Assembly: GCF_001719045.1 (NCBI RefSeq)
Contig: NZ_CP015423.1
Coordinates: 5,568,001 to 5,632,000, forward strand
Reading direction: 5' to 3'
Origin: Paenibacillus polymyxa
GTDB lineage: Bacteria > Bacillota > Bacilli > Paenibacillales > Paenibacillaceae
DNA length: 64,000 bases
In this document: positions 62,301-64,000 of the stretch, in pieces
How the letters are laid out: each line of letters begins with the position of its first letter
Numbering within the stretch: the first letter of the stretch is position 1
The notes under the pieces: generated by a model
What the model was told of the DNA's origin: nothing
What the model saw: the letters and a program-made list of their open reading frames with translations, nothing else
Databases searched by the model: none
Translations under genes and position numbers: made by a program

Positions 62301-64000
62301 CTGGAGCGAAACTGATCAACCTGTACGGTCCAACCGAAGCGACGGTGGACGTATCGTACTTTGATTGTGAACCGGATGAGGAATATGGAGTTATTCCGAT
62401 CGGGAAACCGATTCAGAATATTCGTCTGTACATCGTGAAGGAAGGCACGGAGCAATTGCAGCCGATTGGGGTTGCGGGCGAACTGTGCATCGGTGGTGTC
62501 GGCGTAGCCCGAGGCTATCTGAACCGTCCAGAGCTGACGGCCGAGAAATTCGTAGCCGACCCGTTTGCCAGCGGGGAAGCAGGCTATGAACGGATGTACC
62601 GCACAGGCGATTTGGCGAGATGGATGCCGGACGGCAACATTGAATATCTGGGCCGGATCGACCATCAAGTCAAAATCCGGGGTTACCGGATTGAACTGGG
62701 CGAGGTCGAATCGCAGCTGCTCCAAGTGGAATCGGTACGCGAAGCGGTCGTCACGGCGCGTGCGGATGAAACGGGACAAAAACAAATGGTGGCGTACTAT
62801 GTTGCGGGGCAAGAGATAGGAGCCAGTGAGCTGAGAAGTGAGCTGGGCCGGGAGCTGCCAAGCTACATGGTGCCGTCGTACTTTGTACAGCTGGAACAAA
62901 TGCCGCTGAGTCCAAATGGCAAAATTGACCGCAAAGCCCTGCCAGCACCAGAAGGCAGCCTGCAAAGCGGAGCTGATTATGTCGCACCGCGGACGTGGGT
63001 GGAAGTGAAGCTGGCGCACATTTGGCAGGATGTGCTGGGCCTCACGCAGGTCGGTGTGAAGGAAAACTTCTTCGAGATTGGCGGACACTCGCTGCGGGCG
63101 ACGACACTGGCCTCGAAGATTCACAAGGAGCTGAACAAGCCGCTTCCACTGCGCAGTATTTTTGAAGCACCAACGATTGAGCAACTGGCAACGGTGTTAG
63201 AAAGTCTGGATCAAGTAACATATGCGTCCATTCCGGTAACGGAAGATCGTAGCTTCTACCCGTTATCTTCGGCGCAAAAACGACTGTATGTGCTGCATCA
63301 GTTTGATCCAAGTGATGTGAACTACAACATGCCGTCGGTGCTGCAAGTGAGCGGTCCGCTGGACGTAAAACGAGTAGAAGACGTGTTCCGTCAATTGATC
63401 GCCCGCCATGCAACCTTGCGTACCCGCTTTGAGCTGATCGACAGCGAGCCAATGCAATGGGTTGAGGACACCGTGCCGTTCAAAGTGGAATATACGAAGG
63501 TACAGGTAGAGCGTGCGACTACGGATACAGATCAGGACACATCTACAGATTTGGATACAGCTACGGACACGACGATCAGCCAGGAAGCACAAGAACGGGT
63601 ACGACAGTTTGTGCGTCCGTTCGATCTGAAAGCTGCACCGCTGCTGCGGGTAGGCTTGGTGGATCTGGGCGCACAAGGAGCAAAGCAGGCATCCCAGCAT
63701 TTACTCATGCTCGATATGCACCATATCGTTTCGGATGGTGTGTCGATGGAGGTACTGACCGATGAATTTGTCCGCTTGTATGGCGGTGAAGAGCTACCGG
63801 CATTGCGGATTCAGTACAAGGATTATGCGGTATGGCAGCAAAGCGAAACCCACCAGGAGTGGATGCAGCGTCAGGAAGCGTACTGGCTGGGTACCTTCCG
63901 GGGCGGCGTGCCTGTGCTGGATCTGGCAACCGACTTTGCCCGTCCGGCGGTGCAGAGTACGGCAGGGGATACGATCGAATTCGGACTGGAGCGTGAAGTT
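36818..64000 (+). CDS. Giant non-ribosomal peptide synthetase, tridecaptin-type (3' end outside window)
   Basis: One open frame of 9,061 codons runs from an ATG preceded by GAGGAGA to the end of the window without a stop. Domain order is (C-A-T-E)x5, C-A-T, C. The start lies directly at a condensation domain (MTQHNVQLFALSQPQQRIWY), so no loading module is present and an acyl-CoA is probably the first donor, as in lipopeptides. Pocket residues read Gly, Dab, Gly, Ser, Trp-like, Ser. With the E domains this predicts acyl-Gly-D-Dab-Gly-D-Ser-D-Trp-Ser-..., the N-terminal order of tridecaptins. Tridecaptin naming rests on this order and on recall of the family; the remaining modules are outside the window. 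Hence no symbol is given, although triD is the likely counterpart. Confidence 0.9.
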   Translation, partial: MTQHNVQLFALSQPQQRIWYTELVYPNRNTSTIITTVKIKGTVRIDALQQAMNRVIAQNDSFRIKITARDGIPYQYVEPFAAQSIETLQVTPEEAELWVSHHNAQPFPLLDSQLYRFVILRLGAEDTWFSFKMHHIISDGVTMEQAINEITGHYMNIVHGTGSDASAPANSYLDFIQVEQSYEQSDRYQKDKTYWTEKFADLPEVTGLKSYNPLTVSTAARRENYTLEHELYRGVTAFCEANNISIFTFFLAALYIYLHKMTGEQDLTVGTLYANRTLKKEKNTMGMFVSTVATRQRIEPESELLTFLQGVGKEQSSILRHQRYPYNKIMQDLREQQSGTDIRRLFGVTIQYRTLSFSRFDEAVQQVHTDFCGDTVSDFDIAMIDMLDDDKLVLQLDYRTELFSEQEIARIIRQFLSVVEHMVKGPQKRIQELSLMSDEERAQIMDVFNATAVPYPHNVGIHELFEEQAERTPDQTAVMFGNQCLTYRELNERANSLARMLQAQGVGPDKLVGLMVQRSLEMIVGLLAVLKAGGAYVPIDPEFPSSRIEYMLEDSKAEVLLTSRDLAEEHHYIANTMFLEDAALYQGESGNLEAIARPEHLAYVIYTSGSTGNPKGVMLQHRSVLNFITGMREIIDFEANKTILSLTTISFDIFVLETILPLLSGMTVVLGDRQHQVNPQALGELIAHHHIDMLQMTPSRLQMLMDHESGFRALRDVKEIMVGGEALPSKLLAALQEINGPRIYNMYGPTETTVWSTVQELTHAQDINIGRPIANTQIYIMNASGELQPVGVPGELCIAGEGLARGYWNREELTAEKFVDNPFAGGKVGYERMYRTGDLARWSLDGNIEYLGRMDHQVKIRGYRIELGEIESQLLQVESVREAVVVAHTDETGQKQLVAYYVASQELGASELRSELGRELPSYMVPSYFIQLDQMPLTPNGKIDRKSLPAPEGSLQSGADYVEPRTATERALAAVWQSVLGVPTVGMLDNFFDLGGDSIKAIQIVSRAFQAGYKLDMKDLLRYPTVAALAPHMHEASHIADQGEVSGETALLPIQHGFFEQEQVDAHHFNQAVMLHREQGFDEAALRQALIKLTEHHDALRMVFRKTEQGFQAWNRGIQEGELYHLDVLDFRDLTDAAILSATIEAKATEIQNNINLSEGPLVNLGLFRCIDGDHLLVAIHHLVVDGVSWRILLEDLATGYEQSLRGESVRLPNKTDSFRLWADQLSTYANSSALEKERAYWQQLEQAAATQAALPKDYTCKSVVKPQLRDDRTLTVVWTVEETEQFLKQAHRAYNTEANDLLLTALGTAIQEWAGIRQVLVNLEGHGREAILPDVDITRTVGWFTSQFPVVLDMGEEQNVGRRVKNVKEGLRRLPHKGIGYGILRYLADGEGEAAFVAEPEISFNYLGQFDQDLKHNAFRMSPYSIGASISDTLTKRYALDINGMITDGALELTISYSNKTFMKKSIKKLADLLQESLREVLAHCVEKELPELTPSDLSFQGLTAGELEHIVEQTAAAGELENIYSLTPMQKGILFHGLMEPKSGAYFEQATFDLQGSFQVEAFAESLNQLVDRHQIFRTNFYSGWNEQPLQVVYRHKHAGFRFEDVRSMGQGEQDAYIAGFAEHDKAEGFNFSSGELMRVSVLRTGEESYRFVWSFHHILMDGWCLFLIVGEAFNTYFAILEDRKPELAPVTPYSEYIEWLERQDKAEAERFWSDYFAGFEQQTVLPQAKQLDGHAKEYEADKLSFTLDREVTKQMNKLVKQQQVTVNTLLQAAWGVVLQRYNNSRDVVFGSVVSGRSADIPGIDTMVGLFINTVPVRIHSEKDMTFAALMKQIQEQALASRAYETYPLYEIQALTEQKQDLVNHIMVFENYPVEQRMEHMGSRDTNGFTIANASMSEQTNYDFNITVVPGDEIHVHLEYNARVLERTAVEQIREHLLHMIEEAINRPDALVDELELVTVSEKVKIIDGFGSVGVSAWSDEKQSEGLFHAYVEEKAQLVPDHVAVVYEERQLTYRELNERGNQLARRLRNEGIGRESIVGILSERSVDMLVGVLAVWKAGGAYVPLDADYPSERIRFMLEDSGATVLLTQIGLQERAQAWLEESRQALAGGQSEGELETAVSIETMERDSLNEGFSLKSDSSSNSEAASESAANLRLHTVLALDDESLYIGDATDVEPINEPQDLAYVIYTSGTTGRPKGVMIEHHSLVNTAAAYRRDYRLNQFPVRLLQLASFSFDVFVGDIARALYNGGTMVICPKDDRIDPSRLYGWIHDYQITVFESTPALIVPFMQHVHEQGLDMSSLELLITSSDSCSVTDYRVLQERFGVDVRIMNSYGVTEAAIDSSFYDEELSKLPSSGNVPIGQAWLNARFYILDSQLNPVPIGVLGELCIGGAGVARGYLNRADLTAEKFVANPYVVGERLYRTGDLARWMPDGNVDFIGRMDYQVKIRGYRIELGEIETAIQRVPGVRQAVVIDRTDERGHKYLCGYITGEAELRIEEVQAELEAALPAHMVPARLMRLETLPLTPNGKIDRKALPEPEGSIHTGAAYVAPRTAVEQVLASVWAGVLGVETVGTQDNFFELGGDSIKALQVSSRLLQAGYRLDMKDLFSNPTVASLSPLLRTDGKIASQEEAVGKVELTPIQRWFFEQQPVDLHHSNQAMMLYRAGRFDIDALRRTMDRIVQHHDALRTVFRETEQGYAAWNRSVEEGELYTLDIVDFSGVEDESTAVEAKASEIQASIHLSEGPLVKLGLFHCAEGDHLLMVIHHLVVDGVSWRILLEDLASGYEQAVAGQTGTAIRLPHKTDSFQVWAKQLSAYANRATMGRELAYWQHIEQAEASLVKPLPKDFTNDNARLGDSEVVTVRWTKQETEQLLKQAHRAYNTEMNDLLLAALGKAVYEWSGSERVLVNLEGHGREAIVPDVDITRTVGWFTSQFPVVLDGSLGQGGNTARLIKRIKEGLRHIPQKGIGYGILRYLSDMNVLEKAGVQLQAQPEISFNYLGQFDQDYKGNDLQPSAYSIGVPVSTNAAMDFALDINGLIEDGELMFTIRYGTTQFRHETIARLGELLVSGLREVIHHCVAQERTVLTPSDVLLKHVTLDELEQLVKDTQDMGELENVYALTPMQKGMLFFSLMDESSAAYFEQATFEWNGRFDVVAFSKSFDLLVQRHEALRTNFISSWKDEPVQVVFRNRSGELYYEDLRGLEKEERAARVETFTLADKAKGFNLAEDALIRISILQTGDETYHFIWSFHHILMDGWCLSFMTQEVFGSYLALRAGHEPALEPVTPFSRFIEWLERQDREAALQYWRGYLADYEQQITLPQQKTQPKSMHTGEYVAEDLDCEFQPELVAQIEQVAKQNQVTINTLIQTVWGVLLQKYNNSSDVVFGSVVSGRPGDIPGVEHMIGLFINTIPVRVQSEQGESFVELMKRTQRQALASNAYDAFPLYEIQALTEQKQDLINHIMIFENYPVEQQIEQLGGDGQDKFTISNVVSTEATNYDLNVVVMPGEGIKIRFMYNTLSFDQAGIERLYGHFARILEQISLNPNVRVEELELLTAAEKQQITEAFNDTACAFPSHQTIHQLFEEQVEYTPDQMALVFGHQSLTYRELNERANSLARMLQAQGVGPDKLVGLMVQRSVEMIVGLLAVLKAGGAYVPIDPEFPSSRIAYMLEDSEATVLLTSRDLLEEHHCNANAIFLEDAALYQGESGNLKTIARPEHLAYVIYTSGSTGNPKGVMLQHRSVLNFITGMREVIDFEASQTILSLTTISFDIFVLETILPLLGGMTVVLGDSQHQVNPQALGELITQHSIEMLQMTPSRLQMLLGHEAGSRTLQSVKAIMVGGEALPSKLLVALQEINGPRIYNMYGPTETTVWSTVQELTHAEHINIGRPIANTQIYIMNANGELQPVGVPGELCIAGEGLARGYWKREELTAEKFVNNPFADDKSDHERMYCTGDLARWMPDGNIEYLGRMDHQVKIRGYRIELGEIESQLLQVESVQEAVIMARTDETGQTQLVAYYVASQELGAGELRQELGQELPSYMVPSYFIQLEQMPLTPNGKIDRKSLPALEGGLQSGADYAAPRTVTERTLVAIWQSVLGVPTVGILDNFFDLGGDSIKAIQIVSRAFQAGYKLDMKDLFRYPIVATLAPHMHEVSRMADQGEVSGETALLPIQHEFFAQAQVDAHHFNQAVILHREQGFDEAALRQALGKLAEHHDALRMVFSKTEQGYKAWNRGIQEGELYHLDVLDFRDLTDKAILSAAIEAKASEIQSSIQLHEGPLLKAGLFHCADGDHLLMAIHHLVVDGVSWRILFEDLATAYEQAVHQEVLQLPDKTDSFRSWSQKLSTYANSTAMDSEHAYWEQWNAAAWADQVRLPEDQAQTEPFTLADTDTVVVQLTEEETSKLLKQAHRAYNTEVNDLLLTALGMMLYTWTGHERSLINLEGHGRENILPDTDISRTVGWFTSPYPVLLDVGCDPAWSERIKQVKESLRLIPNKGMGYGIWRHLSESGQAVGQQAGVLNLGQYQAFAEPQVSFNYLGQLDQDLPNSGMCMSPYSIGSVVSDRTKMKYALDVSGIVTNGILELDIRYNGKAFRKDTVHMLANLLKSNLLEMIEHCVTRERTELTPSDVLLKGLTLEQLDTIKEQTKTVGELENVYPLTPMQKGMLFHSLMNAETGVYFEQATFDLEGYFEPSLFEESLKLLVSRHAILRTNFYSGWYGQPLQIVYRHKNPSFRYEDVRGREHAVAEFVAQDKARGFDLSKDALMRVSVFRTGESSYRFVWSFHHIVMDGWCLSLMTDEVFGAYVALLEHKQPELAPVKPYSDYIEWLEHQDAQEATRYWSDYLAGFEQQTLLPGENAQASVVARNEEPDGSGESSNAGYVLEKLPFRLGKERTAALNQMAKQQHVTINTLLQSVWGVILQQYNNNQDVVFGGVVSGRPADLPGVENMIGLFINTIPVRIGSAPDATFAEVLQRTQEQALASSVYDTFPLYDIQALTEQKQDLIHHIMVFENYPIGQQMKQMGGSGETKAQTGFSIANVALAEQTNYDFNLIVVPDEDISILLEYNALVYSRSAMQRIQGHIDHVIGQIVNNPHIRVNELELVTPEEQAQLVQVWGDTAAAYPQDQTLSALFEQQAAKTPDQVAVLCGAESLTYAELNERANRLARTLRAEGVEPDQPVGILVHRSLDMIVGIYAILKAGGAYVPIDPDYPADRIRFMLEDSGAKLILTQLHLAEQASLSFDGQVLVLDREDIYHEDGSNLEPLAGPHHVAYVIYTSGSTGKPKGVMVEHHSVLNRILWMHDRYGLSAEDTILQKTAFTFDVSVWELFWWSLVGSKVSLLSVGGEKNPEDIVDTIARDGVSTMHFVPAMLHAFLEYVEQQPREVMQAKLGTLRHVFASGEVLPPQHVARFQRLVSSLAGAKLINLYGPTEATVDVSYFDCEPDEEYGVIPIGKPIQNIRLYIVKEGTEQLQPIGVAGELCIGGVGVARGYLNRPELTAEKFVKDPFAGGEAGYERMYRTGDLARWMPDGNIEYLGRIDHQVKIRGYRIELGEVESQLLQVESVREAVVVARADETGQKQMVAYYVAGQEMGASELRSELGRELPSYMVPSYFVQLEQLPLSPNGKIDRKALPAPEGSLQTGTDYAEPRTAQERALVAVWQSVLGLQTVGILDNFFDLGGDSIKAIQIASRAFQAGYKLDMKDLFQYPTVEALAPHMYEVSRMADQGEVSGETALLPIQHWFFAQERERPQHFNQAVMLYRAEGFDETAVCQVMDHIVKHHDALRTVFRQASSGYEAWTRGVDEGALYTLETIDYRKQETYAEALEAKASEIQSSIHLSEGPLVKLGLFRTAEGDHLLIAIHHLVVDGVSWRILFEDFSTGYEQSIKGEPVRLPYKTDSFQTWARELSSYANRPEATSDEAYWQQLEQAKAEAAPLPKDFAYEGSLNADSEVLTVEWTEAETQQLLKQAHRAYNTEVNDLLLTALGLAMHNWTGAGQVLVNLEGHGREAILPEVDITRTVGWFTSLYPVLLEMGKGMTLAQHIKETKEGLRRIPHKGLTYGTWRYLSPASASGEAHAIAAEPEISFNYLGQVDQDVQNSGITWSSYSAGETEDAHSPLQYTLDLNAMISEGTLRLTIAYSRKQYRQETLERVARLLQSALQEVITHCVAQEQPELTPSDVSFKGLTTRELEQIAEQAAHTGELENVYALTPMQKGMLFYNLMDSQSGAYFEQASFDLRGHFNIAAFAASLDVLVHRHTVLRTNFYSGWRDEPLQVVYRNKRSELHVEDLQDMDQEKQNEYILEYTRKDKQRGFDLAQDALMRVAVLRTGEDAYRFVWSFHHIVMDGWCLSLVTNEVFASYFAILAHKQPELAPVTPYSQYIEWLEQQDRQAASGYWSKVLEGYEEQSRLPQAKIQGKTGYQADRLDFDLGADLTAGIQRVAKRYQVTINTLMQTVWGILLQKYNGTDDVVFGSVVSGRPADIPNVEHIIGLFINTIPVRIRSQVDSLFSDMMKQTQEQSIDSHVYDTYPLYEIQGLSELKQDLINHILIFENYPVEEQLEQLGSGEESSFTITGAESVEQTNYDFNLVVLPGNTIHMSFGYNALAFERESVEQIRGHLMQLLEQVTANPNIRVHELDMVTAQEREQIVEVWGNTAAAYPSEQTIHGLFEAQTAQTPEQTALFFEGEQLSYRELNARANRLARTLRSQGVTKDRLVGLMTERSVDMIVGIFGILKAGGAYVPIDPSYPEERIRYMLDDSGAKLLLTQSHLVDKVTFDGRMLVLDETQDVYHEDHSNLEPWSGPNDLAYVIYTSGTTGQPKGVMLEHHGLCNLKTYFDQTLRMSTSDHALLFASYSFDAACWEIFQALFCGATLYVPTSETILNYERFEQYMANHQITVAALPPTYAVYLEPERMPNLRILFTAGSASSTELVYKWKDQVAYYNGYGPTENSVATSIWPVSQDERAGQLISIGRPVPNHRVYMVDVHGHLAPVGVAGELCVSGPGLARGYLDRPELTAEKFVSNPFAAGEAGYERMYRTGDLARWMPDGNIEYLGRIDHQVKIRGYRIELGEVEAQILKVEDVQEVIVLAQADEQGQNQLVAYYVAEREVSAGELRSLLGEELPNYMVPSYFIQLEQMPLTPNGKIDRKALPAPEGSLQSGADYAEPRTALEQTLVSIWQAVLGAKRVGILDNFFDLGGDSIKAIQVSSRLLQAGYKLDMKDLFQYPSISLLSGHVHKVSRTADQRVVSGSVKLTPIQQWFFGQSSAEPYYFNQSVMLYRAQGFDEAALHQTVTKVTEHHDALRMVFRQTEQGYEAWNRGLNEGELYRLDVVDLTDVQNITDVAAAIEMKANAIQSSIRLDEGPLVKLGLFRCMDGDHLLIAIHHLVIDGISWRIVFEDFATGYEQAVRGEAIRLPYKTDSFSAWAERLSQYANSPAIENEREYWQHLAQMEVASLPKDQERAEGQHSLIRDTATVTVAWSEQETRLLLQEAHRAYHTEVNDLLLTALGTAVYNWSGQERVLVNLEGHGREAIVPDIDITRTVGWFTSQYPVLLDVDGKAAVGQRIKRVKEDLRHVPHKGIGYGILKYMSQEDANSSWTLQPEISFNYLGQFDQDLENGDITLSSHSGGEPMSDHTVLEHPLNVNGMITAGALTLEIRYDSKVYHQQNVEKFAQLLQESLQEVIAHCASKERSELTPSDVLFKGLTLRQLEQLTEQTASVGELENVYALSPMQKGMLFHNLMEPQSGAYFQQASFDQKGSFDVEIFRKSLDVLTQRHEALRTNFHMFETGHSQEPLQIVFRHKDSDLSFQDIREMQEAEQQAYIQAFKQEDQARGFNLGTDALMRVQVLQTHEETYHLVWSFHHIVMDGWCLSLVTGEVFGTYFALLEQKQSELAPITPYGQYIEWLGRQDERAAKEYWSSYLAGFEQQTLLPGSDTSSKDQAANTVSTTSGETSEYISEKITVDLDPTWSKAIHRIAKQQQVTINTLMQSVWGLILQIYNNNEDVVFGSVVSGRPTDIAGVEHMIGLFINTIPVRIQSERNATFVEVMRKTQEQALASGAYDSFPLYEIQALTEQKQHLINHIMVFENYPVEEQVEQLGEVRPSAFEITNVEVVEQTNYDLDLIVMPDETFRIMFRYNANVYDRSTIERMQGHVLHVIEQIVNNPHIRVNELELVTPEEQAQIVQVWGDTAATYPQDQTLSALFEQQAANTPDQAAVLCGSESLTYAELNERANRLARTLRAEGVQPDQPVGILAHRSLDMIVGIYAILKAGGAYVPIDPEYPADRIRFMLEDSGAKLVLTQSHLAEQASLSFDGQVLVLDHHEQDGQDIYHEDGSNLEPLAGPHHVAYVIYTSGSTGKPKGVMVEHHSVLNRILWMHNRYGLSAEDTILQKTAFTFDVSVWELFWWSLVGSKVSLLSVGGEKNPEDIVDTIARDGVSTMHFVPAMLHAFLEYVEQQPREVMQAKLGTLRHVFASGEALPPQHVARFQRLVSSLAGAKLINLYGPTEATVDVSYFDCEPDEEYGVIPIGKPIQNIRLYIVKEGTEQLQPIGVAGELCIGGVGVARGYLNRPELTAEKFVADPFASGEAGYERMYRTGDLARWMPDGNIEYLGRIDHQVKIRGYRIELGEVESQLLQVESVREAVVTARADETGQKQMVAYYVAGQEIGASELRSELGRELPSYMVPSYFVQLEQMPLSPNGKIDRKALPAPEGSLQSGADYVAPRTWVEVKLAHIWQDVLGLTQVGVKENFFEIGGHSLRATTLASKIHKELNKPLPLRSIFEAPTIEQLATVLESLDQVTYASIPVTEDRSFYPLSSAQKRLYVLHQFDPSDVNYNMPSVLQVSGPLDVKRVEDVFRQLIARHATLRTRFELIDSEPMQWVEDTVPFKVEYTKVQVERATTDTDQDTSTDLDTATDTTISQEAQERVRQFVRPFDLKAAPLLRVGLVDLGAQGAKQASQHLLMLDMHHIVSDGVSMEVLTDEFVRLYGGEELPALRIQYKDYAVWQQSETHQEWMQRQEAYWLGTFRGGVPVLDLATDFARPAVQSTAGDTIEFGLEREV
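38201..40230 (+). repeat. Intragenic duplication, copy in module 1
   Basis: This segment (A1, T1 and the front of E1) matches 47564-49593 in module 3 at an exact offset of 9,363 bases with roughly 90% identity by eye. Checked anchors: catgagct/catcagct, ctgaatgaac, gacaattt, gatcaggg and gctggact all keep the same offset. Confidence 0.85.
41371..46150 (+). other. NRPS module 2: C, A (Dab), T, E
   Basis: The C domain is of the D-donor type (HHILMDGWC). The A-domain pocket read from SFDVFVGDI, VFESTPALI, LLITSSDSC and NSYGVTEAAIDS is D-V-G-E-I-S-S-I-D-(K), the diaminobutyrate code known from polymyxin synthetases (ornithine has G at the sixth place). A 45-residue Ser/Glu-rich insertion (about 43140-43275, including SDSSSNSEAASES) sits between core motifs A2 and A3. 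The E domain is intact, so D-Dab is predicted. Confidence 0.82.
46151..50760 (+). other. NRPS module 3: C, A (Gly), T, E
   Basis: The A domain repeats module 1 with the identical pocket (D-I-L-Q-M-G-M-V-W) and aligns to it at a constant offset of 9,363 bases without indels from about 38201 to at least 40220. The carrier is GGDSIKA. The E domain again has intact HHLVVDGVSW and EGHGRE. Predicted Gly with a catalytically complete but chemically idle epimerase. Confidence 0.8.
47564..49593 (+). repeat. Intragenic duplication, copy in module 3
   Basis: Partner of 38201-40230; same adenylation specificity and carrier. Confidence 0.85.
50761..55400 (+). other. NRPS module 4: C, A (Ser), T, E
   Basis: The pocket from FDVSVWELF, MHFVPAMLHAF, HVFASGEVL and NLYGPTEATVDV is D-V-W-H-F-S-L-V-D-(K), identical to the EntF serine code. 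An intact E domain (HHLVVDGVSW near 54411, RTVGWFTSLYPV) gives D-Ser. The C domain is of the D-donor type. Confidence 0.85.
52085..53755 (+). repeat. Intragenic duplication, copy in module 4
   Basis: Runs from the end of C4 through A4. It matches 61295-62980 almost base for base, with one 15-base length difference (five residues around LD-x-DIYHEDG). Confidence 0.85.
55401..59960 (+). other. NRPS module 5: C, A (aromatic, probably Trp), T, E
   Basis: FDAACWEIFQ, AALPPTYAVYL, LFTAGSASS and NGYGPTENSVATS give D-A-W-A-F-A-G-V-A-(K). This is a GrsA-Phe-like pocket enlarged by Ala and Gly where Phe enzymes have Thr/Ala, consistent with Trp. Co-linearity with tridecaptin position 5 (D-Trp) supports it. 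The E domain has HHLVIDGISW. Phe or Tyr cannot be excluded. Confidence 0.7.
59961..63220 (+). other. NRPS module 6: C, A (Ser), T
   Basis: The A domain is a near-copy of module 4 (same DVWHFSLVD code) at an offset of 9,210 bases, becoming 9,225 after a 15-base insertion at about 61780. The carrier changes to IGGHSLRA, the His form used before L-specific condensation, and no E domain follows. L-Ser is predicted, matching tridecaptin position 6. Confidence 0.85.
61295..62980 (+). repeat. Intragenic duplication, copy in module 6
   Basis: Partner of 52085-53755. Similarity ends where module 6 switches to a GGHSL carrier, i.e. at the A/T linker, a known recombination point in these enzymes. Confidence 0.85.
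63221..64000 (+). other. NRPS module 7: C domain, partial
   Basis: FYPLSSAQKRLYVLHQFDPS opens an L-donor condensation domain; MLDMHHIVSDGVSME carries the active-site HHxxxDG. An Asp/Thr-rich insertion (TTDTDQDTSTDLDTATDTT, about 63516-63573) sits between the first two core motifs. The rest lies beyond the window. Confidence 0.85.

Noticed and set aside
37100-63900. Many 60-480 codon frames on the minus strand across the synthetase
   Set aside because: They are antisense shadows of GC-rich repetitive A, C and E domains, recur at homologous places in each module, lack ribosome sites and match no family.
36818-64000. Fusaricidin or polymyxin synthetase
   Set aside because: Fusaricidin module 1 lacks an E domain and its order is Thr-D-Val-Tyr-type; polymyxin begins with Dab-Thr. 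The visible Gly-Dab-Gly-Ser-aromatic-Ser order with E domains in modules 1-5 fits neither.
1-64000. CRISPR array, tRNA or rRNA genes
   Set aside because: No regularly spaced palindromic repeats and no cloverleaf or rRNA-like sequences were seen on either strand.

Overview
The window looks like a Paenibacillus chromosome, most likely of the P. polymyxa group. It is a low-to-medium GC firmicute with strong AGGAGG-type ribosome binding sites, consensus sigma-A promoters, SLH-domain and NamA/YqjM-type proteins, and a giant lipopeptide synthetase. I saw no rRNA, tRNA or CRISPR array.

Layout. 1-4155: 5' end of a class III aminotransferase, an MFS transporter, and an AraC regulator with a Gfo/Idh oxidoreductase. 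4156-16786: small regulator/transporter/enzyme units (AraC, SDR, GNAT, MFS with LysR, HxlR with an arginase-family enzyme) interspersed with decayed genes: a GH13 amylase, a monooxygenase that lost its start, two methyltransferases, an Rrf2 regulator, an SLH protein whose start codon reads ATA, and an AraC/GH2 mosaic. 17020-19477: a 34-residue basic protein and a divergent DapA-family/LysR pair.

19833-28089 is the most interesting accessory region. One NAD(P)-binding SDR gene is split: its 5' part is at 19833-19958 and its 3' part at 27862-28089. The roughly 7.9 kb between them begins with TnsA-like and TnsB-like remnants and ends with four direct repeats like the TnsB-site arrays of Tn7-family ends. 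I read it as a decayed Tn7-like insertion. Its contents are a TetR-controlled cassette (AHL-lactonase-type hydrolase, MFS, amidase, GatC-like small protein) with four CGGACAnnnTGTCCG-type operators, one filling the spacer of a perfect TTGACA-17-TATAAT promoter; an IS end; a Rap/Alo-type signalling remnant with an intact secreted pro-peptide gene; and a frameshifted helicase.

28105-34842: NamA, a chemotaxis-receptor remnant, a MarR regulator with tandem operators, a heterodimeric ABC exporter and small hypotheticals. 34843-36817: a long, partly very AT-rich region without a recognised gene.

36818-64000: a single open frame of 9,061 codons, still open at the window end, encoding a non-ribosomal peptide synthetase. 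Six complete modules and part of a seventh are visible: (C-A-T-E)x5, C-A-T, C. My reading of the A-domain pockets is Gly, Dab, Gly, Ser, Trp-like aromatic, Ser, so the predicted product starts acyl-Gly-D-Dab-Gly-D-Ser-D-Trp-Ser. That is the N-terminal pattern of tridecaptin lipopeptides with Gly at position 1. Epimerase domains with intact motifs sit in both predicted Gly modules, and large, register-exact internal duplications (module 1 with 3; module 4 with 6) show how the gene has been shuffled.
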